DNA of 64,000 nucleotides from positions 62,276-126,275 of the forward strand of contig CAJUGV010000006.1 in NCBI GenBank assembly GCA_910586505.1, read 5' to 3'. Shown in pieces: positions 9,319 to 18,709 of this stretch. The first letter of the stretch is position 1, and each line of letters starts with the position of its first letter. The DNA comes from an uncultured Paraprevotella sp. (lineage in GTDB: Bacteria; Bacteroidota; Bacteroidia; Bacteroidales; Bacteroidaceae). Below the pieces are notes generated by a model. It made no database searches, was not told where the DNA came from, and saw only the letters and a list, made by a program, of their open reading frames with translations. A program made the position numbers and the translations under genes.

Positions 9319-11003
9319 GAAAACACATATTCATACTGACCGCTCTGCTCACTTTAAGCAGCTATGTCAGCGCCCAGAACCCCAAATGGTTCAAAAAGGC
9401 GTCCAAGGCACAAATCAGTATCATTACCATGAACGAAAAAGGCGACCTGCTGCGTTCGGGAAACGGCTTCTTCATAGGAAAAGACGGTACGGCCGTAGCC
9501 GATTACCAACTGTTCAAGCAAGCCAGTAAAGCCAAAGTTGTAAGCGGAGACGGAAAGGAATATGAAGTAGACGTGATCATTGGTGCCAGTTCCCTCTACG
9601 ACTTAGTAAAATTCCGTGTCAAGACGGAAAAGGAAACACCGGCCCTGACCATCTCCGAACGAATCGGAGTAAAAAATGAACATGTCTATATACTTCCCTA
9701 CCCCACAAAGGATAAAAAAATATGCCTGAACGACACTCTTCACGAGATACAAAAGTTCAACGGCGAATACGGTTACTATACCCTCGGTCACTCTTTGGAC
9801 GACAAATACCTGAACAGTCCCGTAATGAGCGATGAAGGCGAAGTACTGGGCATGATACAGCGTAGAGCCGATGCTGCCGCCTCTCCCTCTTTCGCCATCA
9901 GCGTGGCTTACGGTAATACACTATGTACCCATGCCATGTCATCAACAGACAGCGACCTCAACACCATAGGTATCCGAAAAGCTCTCCCGACAGAGGAAGC
10001 GGACATCCGTACTTTTCTGTTCATGACTGCCGCACGCACTGATTCAGCCACTTACAATCAATATCTGAACGACTATGCAAGACTTTATCCCGACCACAGC
10101 GAGCCCTACGCCCAACGGGCCGACTTCTACATGGCCCACGGAAACTACGAAGCTGCCGAAAACGACATGAACCAAGCCATAGCAAACGCTGAAAAGAAAG
10201 ACGAAGCTTACTACACCTTTAGTAAACTCATCTACAGCCTTAATCTGAACCCGACATATTCCGTCTATAAAGACTGGGACATGAACAAAGCGCTGGCTTT
10301 GGCGGAGGAAGCCTACCGGCACAATCCCCTTCCGCTCTACACCCTTCAGGAGGGCAATACGCTATATGCCCTGAAAGATTACGAAAAAGCCTGTGGAAAA
10401 TATCTCTCATTACGGGAAACCAACATGCGCTCTGCCAGTATTTTCCTTTATGCGGCACAGTGCAAACGCATGGCCGGAGCAGACACACTCTCCATTCTGG
10501 CCCTGCAGGACAGCGCGGTGGCCTGCTTTACAAAACCCTATGTAAAAGACGCCGCACCGGCTCTGTTGGAACGGTCCACAACCCTGCTTTCCTTGGGAAG
10601 ATTCCGTGAAGCGGTCCTCGACCTGAACGAATATGAGCATCTGATGAGAGACGAATTGACCTCTTATTTTTACTATCGCCGCGAGCAGGCCGAAATGAAA
10701 TGCCACATGTTCCAGCAGGCCGTGGACGACATAGACCGGGCCATCCGTATGGAACCGGACGAACCGCTCTACCACGCCGAACGTGCCGTCGTATATTACC
10801 GCATCGGTGAGTTCTCAGAGGCACTCGTCTCTGCCCACAAAAGTGTGGAGCTCAATCCGGAGTTCGGCGATGCTTACCGGCTGGTCGGACTCTGCCAGCT
10901 CAAACTGAAACAAAGAGAGGAGGCTCTGAAGAATCTGCAAAAGGCAGCCGAACTGGGAGACGAATCCGCATCAGACATTCTGAAAGAAGAAGGGGCACAA
11001 TAA
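9315..11003 (+). CDS. Exported trypsin-fold (inactive?) and TPR protein
   Basis: 562-residue exported protein: signal peptide 1-20 (ending YVSAQ), a chymotrypsin/HtrA-like domain at about 30-225, then a run of TPR-type helices at about 250-555 (for example YAQRADFYMAHGNYEAAENDM and EPLYHAERAVVYYRIGEFSEA). The protease-like domain keeps the frame of the fold (SGNGFFIGKDGTAVADYQ and DEGEVLGMI). However, the usual catalytic His position reads ADYQLFK, and the usual GNSGGP region reads KYLNSPV, so the His and Ser of the triad appear lost. I infer a pseudoprotease scaffold with a protein-binding TPR tail, acting in the periplasm. It is translationally coupled to recN and ends at a terminator. Confidence 0.75.
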   Translation: MRKHIFILTALLTLSSYVSAQNPKWFKKASKAQISIITMNEKGDLLRSGNGFFIGKDGTAVADYQLFKQASKAKVVSGDGKEYEVDVIIGASSLYDLVKFRVKTEKETPALTISERIGVKNEHVYILPYPTKDKKICLNDTLHEIQKFNGEYGYYTLGHSLDDKYLNSPVMSDEGEVLGMIQRRADAAASPSFAISVAYGNTLCTHAMSSTDSDLNTIGIRKALPTEEADIRTFLFMTAARTDSATYNQYLNDYARLYPDHSEPYAQRADFYMAHGNYEAAENDMNQAIANAEKKDEAYYTFSKLIYSLNLNPTYSVYKDWDMNKALALAEEAYRHNPLPLYTLQEGNTLYALKDYEKACGKYLSLRETNMRSASIFLYAAQCKRMAGADTLSILALQDSAVACFTKPYVKDAAPALLERSTTLLSLGRFREAVLDLNEYEHLMRDELTSYFYYRREQAEMKCHMFQQAVDDIDRAIRMEPDEPLYHAERAVVYYRIGEFSEALVSAHKSVELNPEFGDAYRLVGLCQLKLKQREEALKNLQKAAELGDESASDILKEEGAQ

Positions 11004-11034
11004 TTCTACTACCTCCATCATTCCGCACAATACA

Positions 11035-11064
11035 GGCCGCACTTCATTCCGGGTGCGGCCTTTT
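11035..11064 (+). terminator. Rho-independent terminator
   Basis: Stem GGCCGCAC (11035-11042) with GTGCGGCC (11053-11060), 10-base loop, followed by TTTT; 31 bases after the stop of the TPR gene. It ends the dnaN-to-TPR run. Confidence 0.8.
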
Positions 11065-11700
11065 CCGTACTACACAGCACCCTGTCTGCCATATTGGCAG
11101 ACTAAAACAACGGGAGAATCCTTTATTTCCACCCGCCGGCAGCCCCGCCCTCAAATACCGGCTTCCCGACACACCGGCCTTTATCATTTTATTCATTCTA
11201 CCCACTATTCCTGTAACACTCTGTCCGTCTTCCCTCACTGACAACCGGACCATAAGCGCTCCCCGTCGACACAAATATCATTTTCGCCGACATTTCGCTC
11301 ATACCTATCACCTTTCGGTCTGCTGCCATCCAGCGCAGAACTGACGGATAAAACCGCCATCTCATCACCATTCCACCATCCCCTCAACACGCCATGCGGA
11401 GCATTTTTCACTGCGATGCGGAAAGAAATATTTTTCTCTCCGCATCATTTTGTATCATTTCACGGAACACAACCTGCATATTCCCCGCATATATACATAT
11501 TTCATCCCATATATAGCGCATAAATATTCAAAATCCCCTTCCATTCCAAAGCCGACAAGAAAAAAACAGTACACGCAAACACCTGTTTTCTGCCATTTTG
11601 TCAGTATCTCCAGTCCTATTTCCCTACTACCTCCCCACCCGCCTTCCAAAGAGATCAGCAATCCGCCCTGAAAAATGATACGGCTTTCAAATTTAATCGC
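11065..11700. other. Non-coding stretch of about 640 bases
   Basis: Lies between the terminator of the dnaN run and the promoter of the SGNH genes. Short open frames exist on both strands but have no recognisable protein character. I see no RNA gene, repeat or other structure here. Confidence 0.5.
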
Positions 11701-11708
11701 TAACTTTG
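11701..11708 (+). promoter_or_regulatory. Bacteroides -7 box for the SGNH/MBOAT operon
   Basis: TAACTTTG lies 30 bases before the ATG at 11738. It decides the start of the next gene, since an in-frame upstream ATG at 11675 lies before this promoter. Confidence 0.72.
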
Positions 11709-11737
11709 CGCTGTTTTTCACAAACACCATAAACAGG

Positions 11738-13222
11738 ATGAAAATCAAGTATATTGTTTGCTTTATATTCGCAGTATTAGGGCTATTGGCTCTCGTTGCA
11801 TATTTTTTTCCTAAAGAAGGCATCAAAGCCGGAAACATCGAATTCACCTTTCCGTCACTGACGGATGTGCTTCAAGTACAATCAGAAGAGGCAGCCGAAG
11901 AAGACAATGCTCCCGAAGACACACTCAGCACGGAAGAACTGTTGCAGATGCGCATGGCTGCCCTGAAAGCCGAAAAAGAAAACGAGTTTCAGAACTATCT
12001 GAAAAACAACCCGGCCCGCATACACATGCCCGAGGGTGATATAAACTATCTGGACCCCGTGTTTGATGCTCTGGAAGCAGCACGGGAACACCCCATGCGC
12101 ATCATGCATTACGGAGACTCCCAACTGGAAGGCGACCGCATCTCGTCTATTCTGCGGGAAGCCTTTCAGGAAAGATTCGGCGGGAGCGGCGTAGGTATGG
12201 TCCCCGCCCTGCAAACAGTACCTACCTATACCCTTTCGCAAACAGTATCCCCCTCTTCACTGCCGCGCTACATCGTCTACGGCCCGAAAGACATGCGGCT
12301 ACACGGTGACGGCTACGGCGTAATGGGACAAACGGCCACCATATCAGGCACCACCACTTTCAACTTCACCACCCGTTGCAGAGACACCTACCCCTATGCC
12401 TCGCGATTCAACCGGATTGTGCTTCTCACAAGCAATCAAGTGGACGCCTCAATAATCACGGAGACCGACACACTTAATCTCCACGAAACGCAGTTGGGGG
12501 ACCGGCTGTTCATGTACACCCGCAACCTGGGAGCCTCCCGCACTACAACCAGACTGACCGTGTGCGGAGAAGCCGATGTCTACGGCATCACCCTTGACAA
12601 CACCTCCGGCGTATCGCTGGACAATATTCCCATGCGCGGCTGTTCTGGCACTATCTTCACCAGCATAAGCCGCTCTACGCTCGCACCATACTACGACAAA
12701 GCAAACGCGCGGTTCATTATCCTGCAATATGGCGGAAACTCCGTGCCCTACTTGAAAACAGGGAAGAGTATCGGACGATACATGAAAGAATTAAGACGGC
12801 AGGTCGACTATTTGAAAGCCCAGGCTCCCCAAGCCCGCTTCCTCTTCATCGGCCCTTCGGACATGGCCACTTCCGTAAACGGAGTCATGCAGACTTATCC
12901 TATGCTGCCTCAGGTAGTAGACTCTCTGAAGAACATGGCCGACAGTTGCGGCATTGCCTATTGGGACCTTTTTGCCGCTATGGGAGGACGGGGGTCTATG
13001 GTAAAATGGGTAGATTCCCATCTGGCCGGCCCCGATTATGTACACTTTACCCCCAAAGGCGCACGCCATGTAGGCAATATCCTGTTCGAGACACTGGAAC
13101 TCTACCACAAGTTCTACCGATTGCGCACCGGCAAGGATGTCCCCCAACCGGAAACAGACAGTCTATCGGTTGAAACAGATACGTTGTGCGCCGCAGAATA
13201 TACAATAAATCAATCTCTTTAA
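11738..13222 (+). CDS. Membrane-anchored SGNH-hydrolase-like protein
   Basis: 494-residue protein with one N-terminal membrane anchor (IVCFIFAVLGLLALVAYF) and a periplasmic SGNH/GDSL-type domain. Block I is HYGDSQLEGDR (Asp-Ser near 127-128), the block III equivalent is QYGGNS (about 331), and the terminal Asp/His pair is DYVHFT (Asp433, His436). This set matches the DUF459/AlgX-like acetyltransferase-esterase group that works with MBOAT proteins. I infer transfer of acetyl groups to, or removal from, a surface polysaccharide. It is the first gene of a three-gene operon; the next gene follows after 13 bases. Confidence 0.8.
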   Translation: MKIKYIVCFIFAVLGLLALVAYFFPKEGIKAGNIEFTFPSLTDVLQVQSEEAAEEDNAPEDTLSTEELLQMRMAALKAEKENEFQNYLKNNPARIHMPEGDINYLDPVFDALEAAREHPMRIMHYGDSQLEGDRISSILREAFQERFGGSGVGMVPALQTVPTYTLSQTVSPSSLPRYIVYGPKDMRLHGDGYGVMGQTATISGTTTFNFTTRCRDTYPYASRFNRIVLLTSNQVDASIITETDTLNLHETQLGDRLFMYTRNLGASRTTTRLTVCGEADVYGITLDNTSGVSLDNIPMRGCSGTIFTSISRSTLAPYYDKANARFIILQYGGNSVPYLKTGKSIGRYMKELRRQVDYLKAQAPQARFLFIGPSDMATSVNGVMQTYPMLPQVVDSLKNMADSCGIAYWDLFAAMGGRGSMVKWVDSHLAGPDYVHFTPKGARHVGNILFETLELYHKFYRLRTGKDVPQPETDSLSVETDTLCAAEYTINQSL

Positions 13223-13235
13223 AAACAAACAAGAA

Positions 13236-14513
13236 ATGAAAGAAATCAATATATTGTCCGGCTGCCTGACAGTCCTTGCATTCCTGCTGGGATGCAATAT
13301 GCACGGAATCGCCGAGAACACACCTCGTCAAGCCTCCCTGCTTACCTTACCCGAATACCCCTTCATCAAGTATGAGAAAAACATATTGCAGTTCCCCGCA
13401 AGCCACGAGGATTTCGATACGCTCTACCGGAAAATGGATTCGCTACTCATCGCGGGAAACGGCAAGATAAACATCCTGCACATCGGAGGCAGCCATGTCC
13501 AAGCCGGGTTTCTAAGCCATCGCATGCGCACCAACCTGGCTTCTTTGTCAGACTCGGTCATGACACAAAGGGGAATCATATTCCCTTTTCGTATTCTCAG
13601 AACAAACGCTCCACAAAATTACAACTGTCATTACACCGGAACATGGGACACATCAAGGTGCATCCGTCCCAACGGGACCGACTATCTGGGACTGACGGGG
13701 GCCTCTGCCACCACCGGAGACTCCGCCGCAAGCATCCAGTTCCGACTGAATCTGTACGATTCGGCATCCTGGAGTTTCACCCGTCTCCGCATATTGGGCT
13801 ATGCCACAGACACTCTCTCTTATCCCTACGCCATTCACAACGGTGACACCCTACGCCCATACTTACTACCCGAGGAGCGCAGTTACATTATAGAATATCC
13901 CGAAAGTTGCGATACGGCATACATCCGTTTCCATCTTCCCAGCAATGGACGCTTCACCTTGACGGGTATCATCCCGGAAAACGACCGTAACGGACTGGTA
14001 TATCATGCCGCAGGTATCAATGGAGCCGATGTAACGGCATGGCTGAACTGTGCTCATCTGCCGCAAGACCTTCGTCTCATACGTCCCGATCTGGCTATCT
14101 TCGGAATCGGAATCAACGACGCCAACGTACCGCCCCAGTCGTTCAACCCCGAACAATTCAAAGCGCGCTACAGAAAACTAATCAGCCTCTTTAAAGAAGC
14201 TAATCCTCATTGCGCCCTGCTATTTATCACCAACAATGACTGTCTGCTCAACCTGGGCCGTCGTTACGGCAAGCGCACCAACCCCAATACCCCCAAGGTG
14301 GTGAAAGCATTCAACGAACTGGCGGCAGAACATAACGGCGCAGTATGGGATCTGTACCATATCATGGGCGGAGGACGCTCCTCCGCATTATGGAGAAACC
14401 AGAAACTCATGCGTCCCGACCGCATACATTTCACCTCCAAAGGTTACCATCTCGTAGGCGACATGCTTTACAATGCAATCATCACCGACTATACACAATC
14501 AAATGGAAATTAA
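13236..14513 (+). CDS. SGNH/GDSL-hydrolase-like lipoprotein
   Basis: 425-residue second SGNH protein of the operon. The N-terminus ends in a plausible lipobox (LLGC, Cys20), which would place it on the periplasmic side of a membrane or on the outer membrane. Block I is degenerate (HIGGSHVQ, with Ser near 86 instead of GDS), block III is GIGINDAN (about 292), and the C-terminal pair is DRIHFTSKGYHLVG (Asp near 395, His near 398). It resembles the upstream gene product in architecture and is probably its partner or paralogue in O-acetylation of a glycan. Its stop is 7 bases before the chosen MBOAT start. Confidence 0.78.
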   Translation: MKEINILSGCLTVLAFLLGCNMHGIAENTPRQASLLTLPEYPFIKYEKNILQFPASHEDFDTLYRKMDSLLIAGNGKINILHIGGSHVQAGFLSHRMRTNLASLSDSVMTQRGIIFPFRILRTNAPQNYNCHYTGTWDTSRCIRPNGTDYLGLTGASATTGDSAASIQFRLNLYDSASWSFTRLRILGYATDTLSYPYAIHNGDTLRPYLLPEERSYIIEYPESCDTAYIRFHLPSNGRFTLTGIIPENDRNGLVYHAAGINGADVTAWLNCAHLPQDLRLIRPDLAIFGIGINDANVPPQSFNPEQFKARYRKLISLFKEANPHCALLFITNNDCLLNLGRRYGKRTNPNTPKVVKAFNELAAEHNGAVWDLYHIMGGGRSSALWRNQKLMRPDRIHFTSKGYHLVGDMLYNAIITDYTQSNGN

Positions 14514-14520
14514 GGAAAAC

Positions 14521-16371
14521 ATGGCCATCCTGTGGCATTATCTGGAAAGCGTCTTTTCATTTAATCCCGACAGCCCTCTGCTGTTCACGCAATTCCAGTT
14601 CTGGGCATTCTTTGCCATCATCTTTGCGGGTTTCTCATTGTTACGCAACCGACGACTGTTACGCAACAGTTATCTGTTCTTTATCAGCGTATTGTTTTAC
14701 TACAAGACGAGCGGTCTCTTCTTCGGCCTGCTCCTGCTGGTGACATGCAGCGACTTCATCATCGCGCAGCTCATCTACCGCTGCAAGACGCGTCCGACCA
14801 AACGGCTCTTCCTTATTCTCAGCATAATAATCGACCTTTCCATTCTTTGCTATTTCAAATATGCTTATTTCTTCGCCGATTTGGTAAACTCCGTATGCGG
14901 CACTTCCTTCCAAGTGACGAATATTCTGGCGGCAGAGGGTAACCGACTGCTCGGACAGAACTTTTTCAACGTAGACCGCATCATTCTTCCCGTCGGTATC
15001 TCATTCTATACGTTTCAGATTATCAGCTATACGGCCGACGTCTACAGAGGACTGGTTAAGCCGGTACGCAACCTTCTCGACTTCGGTTTCTACGTATCAT
15101 TCTTCCCCCAACTCGTAGCAGGACCTATCGTAAAGGCCAGCGACTTCATTCCACAGCTTTACCGCAAATACTGCCTGAGCCGAACGTTGTTCGGAATGGC
15201 CGTATTCTGGATTCTCAACGGACTGCTCAAAAAGATAATACTGAGCGACTATCTGGCTGTAAATTTCATAGACCGGGTATTCGACAATCCCATGTTGTTC
15301 TCCGGATTCGAGAATCTGATGGCTCTCTTCGCCTACAGCCTGCAAGTATATGCCGACTTCTCCGGTTATACGGACATCGCCATCGGCTTGTCGCTGCTCA
15401 TGGGCTTCCATCTGCCCCGCAACTTCAACTCTCCATACAAGGCTCCCAATTGCAGCAATTTCTGGAAACGCTGGCACATCTCGCTCTCACGCTGGTTGCA
15501 GAACTATCTGTATATACCTCTCGGCGGAAACCGCAACGCTACATTCGGCACATATTTCTGGATCCTGACCATCACCTTTGTGGCTCTCATCCTCTCAGGC
15601 AATCCCTACGTGGCCCTCAGCGTTCTGGCACTTGCCGTCATAGTTGTCACCGTAGGTCTGCGCTGCCCCGACCGCCGCAAGAAAATATGGGCTAATCTGA
15701 ACTCTATGATCACCATGCTGCTCGGTGGTCTCTGGCACGGAGCAAGCTGCAACTTCCTGATATGGGGAGGACTGAACGGCACCGGTATGATTATCTACAA
15801 ATTCTGGCGCGATTTCCGTCCGGCAGTCCGTATGTTATGGTCACTGTTCATTCTGCTCATAGTAGGAATACTATATACCTTTGCCCCGTCTCCCCTTTGG
15901 AATCTGATGCTTGTCTTCATGATTTTTATCACCGCAAGCACCATTATCAGATGGCTTTATACCTGGAGCGGAATGAATTGGCACATGGAATGGCTAGGCC
16001 ATGCCTGGGCGGTAGGAGTCACATTTGTGTTCATCACTTTCACTCGTTTGTTCTTCCGCTCCGGTTCCAACCTTGATCCGGCCATCGCCAATGAAACGGC
16101 ATGGCGCATTGCTACGGAAATGGTCAACCAAATGGGAACTGCATGGAATGCCAACATAAGTGATATCATACAGGCTTATTATAAGGTGTTTGCCCTGTTT
16201 GTATTGGGTATGATCATTCATTGGCTTCCGGAGAACTGGAAACGCCGCTACCGCATTGCTTTTGCAAAGATGCCATTGTCGCTCATGGCCGTGTCTGTGG
16301 TGATTACCGTATTCATAGCCTATCAGTTCGTCACAGCAGAGATGCAACCGTTCATTTATTTTCAATTCTGA
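14521..16371 (+). CDS. MBOAT family O-acyltransferase (AlgI/DltB-like)
   Basis: 616-residue polytopic membrane protein (about 11-13 hydrophobic segments). Family motifs are present: FWKRWHISLSRW (about 314) and the catalytic-histidine motif GLWHGAS (His near 405). The motif usually continues to WG..HG, but here reads IWGGLNGTG, so the second His is an Asn. AlgI/PatA-type MBOATs carry acyl groups across the inner membrane for periplasmic SGNH partners, which matches the two upstream genes. ATG 14521 is preferred because it follows TAAGGA; ATG 14503 would overlap the upstream gene by 11 bases. Confidence 0.9.
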   Translation: MAILWHYLESVFSFNPDSPLLFTQFQFWAFFAIIFAGFSLLRNRRLLRNSYLFFISVLFYYKTSGLFFGLLLLVTCSDFIIAQLIYRCKTRPTKRLFLILSIIIDLSILCYFKYAYFFADLVNSVCGTSFQVTNILAAEGNRLLGQNFFNVDRIILPVGISFYTFQIISYTADVYRGLVKPVRNLLDFGFYVSFFPQLVAGPIVKASDFIPQLYRKYCLSRTLFGMAVFWILNGLLKKIILSDYLAVNFIDRVFDNPMLFSGFENLMALFAYSLQVYADFSGYTDIAIGLSLLMGFHLPRNFNSPYKAPNCSNFWKRWHISLSRWLQNYLYIPLGGNRNATFGTYFWILTITFVALILSGNPYVALSVLALAVIVVTVGLRCPDRRKKIWANLNSMITMLLGGLWHGASCNFLIWGGLNGTGMIIYKFWRDFRPAVRMLWSLFILLIVGILYTFAPSPLWNLMLVFMIFITASTIIRWLYTWSGMNWHMEWLGHAWAVGVTFVFITFTRLFFRSGSNLDPAIANETAWRIATEMVNQMGTAWNANISDIIQAYYKVFALFVLGMIIHWLPENWKRRYRIAFAKMPLSLMAVSVVITVFIAYQFVTAEMQPFIYFQF

Positions 16372-16423
16372 AAAAAGTCCTCCCCGTCTGTTTATATCTC
16401 AAACAGACGGGGAGGACTTTTTT
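16371..16423. terminator. Bidirectional terminator, perfect 23-base arms
   Basis: Arms 16371-16393 and 16401-16423 are exact inverse complements with a 7-base loop, poly-A on one side and poly-T on the other. It separates the convergent MBOAT operon and the aminotransferase gene. Confidence 0.93.
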
Positions 16424-16449
16424 CAGTAAAATACGTCTTATATTCCGAC

Positions 16450-17631
16450 TTATTCCCGCTTCCGGACAAACTCCAGGAAACGGTTCAGACCGTCCAGCAT
16501 AACAGTACGCGGACAAGCGATGTTCCAACGCATGAAACCTTCCCCTTCCGGTCCGTACATTGTTCCCGCATTCAACCACAAACCGGCCTCTTCTTTCAAC
16601 ACCTGTTCCAATTTTTCAGATGGCATTCCGAGTTTTCGACAATCCATCCATACGAGATAAGTACCTTCAAGGTTGCACAAAGGAAAACCGGACAACTGCG
16701 TGCTGCAAAAGTCTTTCATACGAAGATAATTCTGCCACAGGTATTCCGTCAGCTGCATAAGCCACTCCTCTCCCTCATTATAAGCGGCAATCGTAGCCAA
16801 CACACCAAAGGGATTGACATCACACACTTCATTGTCATTTATGGCACGGTCTATCCGAGTACGGACATCCGCATCCGCACACACAATATCGGCAATCTGC
16901 AATCCTGCTATATTAAAGGCTTTGCTCGGCGACACACACGTAATACAATGATTACGGAAATCTTCAGAAACGGCAGCAAAGGGAGTATAAACATGGCCGG
17001 GATAAACCAGTTCGCAATGTATCTCATCCGATACTACCGTCACACCATGACGGATACAGATTTCCCCTACACGTTCCAGTTCCCGCCTCGTCCACACGCG
17101 CCCAGTCGGGTTATGCGGATTACAAAGCAACATCACTTTCACCTCCGGATCGGCCGCCTTGCGCTCCAGATCCGTAAAATCCATCTCATAAGTATCCCTC
17201 ACTGCAACCAAAGGACTGGAAACCACAGTACACCCATTATTACGGATAGAGGAAAAGAAACAGTTGTAAACGGGCGTCTGCACCAGCACTTTATCACCCG
17301 GAACCGTCAGAGCCTTGATGATGGCGGAAACAGCCGGTACCACACCTGACGTATATATTATCCATTCACGTTCCATCTTCCATCCGTGCTTTCGGCCAAA
17401 CCATCCTACTACAGCCTCATAATAGGTATCCGGCACGCGGGTATAACCGAATATTCCATGCGACACCCGTCGGGCCAATGCATCGATGATGGGTGGAGCC
17501 GTACGGAAATCCATATCGGCCACCCACATCGGCAATACCGAATTGCAGTCTGCACTGTCCCATTTATAGGAGTTGGTTCCGCGCCGGGACACAATTTCTT
17601 CAAAATCGTATTTCATTCTGTCTCTCTTCAT
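16450..17631 (-). CDS. MalY/PatB-type PLP-dependent C-S lyase / aminotransferase
   Basis: 393-residue fold-type I PLP enzyme. Family features: KWDS near the N-terminus, PMWVADMDF, a central CNPHNPTGRVW, SDEIHCELVY, and SPSKAFNIAGLQ with the PLP lysine Lys237. These are typical of MalY/PatB cystathionine beta-lyases, which release homocysteine (or sulfide or thiols) from cystathionine and related substrates in the cytoplasm. The start at 17631 directly follows the stop of the DUF3737 gene (TAAATG), and a second ATG 15 bases on is an alternative start. The two genes are co-transcribed. Confidence 0.9.
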   Translation of the reverse strand: MKRDRMKYDFEEIVSRRGTNSYKWDSADCNSVLPMWVADMDFRTAPPIIDALARRVSHGIFGYTRVPDTYYEAVVGWFGRKHGWKMEREWIIYTSGVVPAVSAIIKALTVPGDKVLVQTPVYNCFFSSIRNNGCTVVSSPLVAVRDTYEMDFTDLERKAADPEVKVMLLCNPHNPTGRVWTRRELERVGEICIRHGVTVVSDEIHCELVYPGHVYTPFAAVSEDFRNHCITCVSPSKAFNIAGLQIADIVCADADVRTRIDRAINDNEVCDVNPFGVLATIAAYNEGEEWLMQLTEYLWQNYLRMKDFCSTQLSGFPLCNLEGTYLVWMDCRKLGMPSEKLEQVLKEEAGLWLNAGTMYGPEGEGFMRWNIACPRTVMLDGLNRFLEFVRKRE

Positions 17632-18498
17632 TTACTCTTTTACAAAAGACTGTCCGTTACGAAGACGGATATCACAGTCGGCAGGTTTTCTGACATTCTC
17701 ATCAATGGTAACCGAACCGATTCCATCAGCTACGATTACCCCCGACACAGGATTCTTGATATTCGTAATATGCCCCCGAATATCGGCACGCAGCGTACTG
17801 TACTCGAATGCACGGTCGCAATCCGGTCCGAATGTGCAATTCTCAAGGACAAGATCACGAGCATAACAAAGCGGCTGCTCACCCGTGATATGGCAGTTTA
17901 CCAAACGCAGATTGCGTGAATGCCATCCCAAATACTCGCCATTCAACTCGGAATCATAAACCGTAACGTTCTCAACCTCCCAGAATGCGTCTTTCGTGGT
18001 AATCCTGGCATGATGGATTTCCACATCCTTCACGTATTGAAAAACATACTTGCTGTCACTCACCAAGCCGTCGATATATATATCATGGCTGAACATAAAC
18101 GGATAAGTTCCATCATGTAATTTCAGATTCTTAATACGCATGCCGCTACACCTCCAGAATACCTCATCGGCATCGTTCATCTCCACATTCTCCATCTCGA
18201 TGTCACTCATCTCACGGAACATTTTAGGCGCATCAATCCGAGTATCCTTCATCACTAAATTATCTGAATACCAAAGAGCAGAACGACCGCCCACATCGAA
18301 AAAACATCGGTCAATAGTGAATCCATGTACATGCCAGAAAGGATAATTTCCTTCAAAACGGCAGTTGGTAGCCACAATGTTGCTGCATTCCTTAATAGCC
18401 GATTCACCGGCACGGATAACCACATTGTCCAAATGCAAGTCATGCGAAGCGAACAAAGGTCGTTCACCTCCAAATTCTTTGTCTTTTATCAATTGCAT
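17632..18498 (-). CDS. DUF3737 family protein
   Basis: 288-residue protein of the DUF3737 family, function unknown. It is made of short repeated strands with alternating polar and hydrophobic residues and recurring asparagine/cysteine (for example ATNCRFEGNYPFWHVHGF, RLVNCHITGEQPLCYARDL and LVLENCTFG), which indicates a right-handed parallel beta-helix. No signal peptide or membrane helix is visible, so it is probably cytoplasmic. It abuts the C-S lyase gene. The -7 box at 18580-18587 gives a leader of about 75 bases. Confidence 0.85.
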   Translation of the reverse strand: MQLIKDKEFGGERPLFASHDLHLDNVVIRAGESAIKECSNIVATNCRFEGNYPFWHVHGFTIDRCFFDVGGRSALWYSDNLVMKDTRIDAPKMFREMSDIEMENVEMNDADEVFWRCSGMRIKNLKLHDGTYPFMFSHDIYIDGLVSDSKYVFQYVKDVEIHHARITTKDAFWEVENVTVYDSELNGEYLGWHSRNLRLVNCHITGEQPLCYARDLVLENCTFGPDCDRAFEYSTLRADIRGHITNIKNPVSGVIVADGIGSVTIDENVRKPADCDIRLRNGQSFVKE

Positions 18499-18579
18499 TT
18501 CCTATATGTTTATTGTAATTTATATATATTTCTTTTAACGCGAAAACATCTAACACCCCACCCTGATATCTCCTGCATG

Positions 18580-18587
18580 CAAAGTTA
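18580..18587 (-). promoter_or_regulatory. Bacteroides -7 box for DUF3737-lyase operon
   Basis: Minus-strand TAACTTTG, about 80 bases upstream of the DUF3737 start codon. Confidence 0.6.
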
Positions 18588-18709
18588 ACGCCCTTCATCG
18601 AGCAAGCTGGTAGACAAATTACGGATTTTATAACCTTGATTACTTATACTCATCACTGTATGGCATTCAACCTCACACGCCCTACCGACATCCAATCAGC
18701 ATCCGCCTC

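Noticed and set aside
11450..11847. Open frames on both strands in the 11065-11700 gap
   Set aside because: Low-complexity composition, no promoter box in the right place, and overlap with the SGNH promoter.
16371..16423. Perfect 23-base inverted repeat as a mobile-element end
   Set aside because: A and T tracts on the two sides and its place between convergent genes fit a bidirectional terminator.
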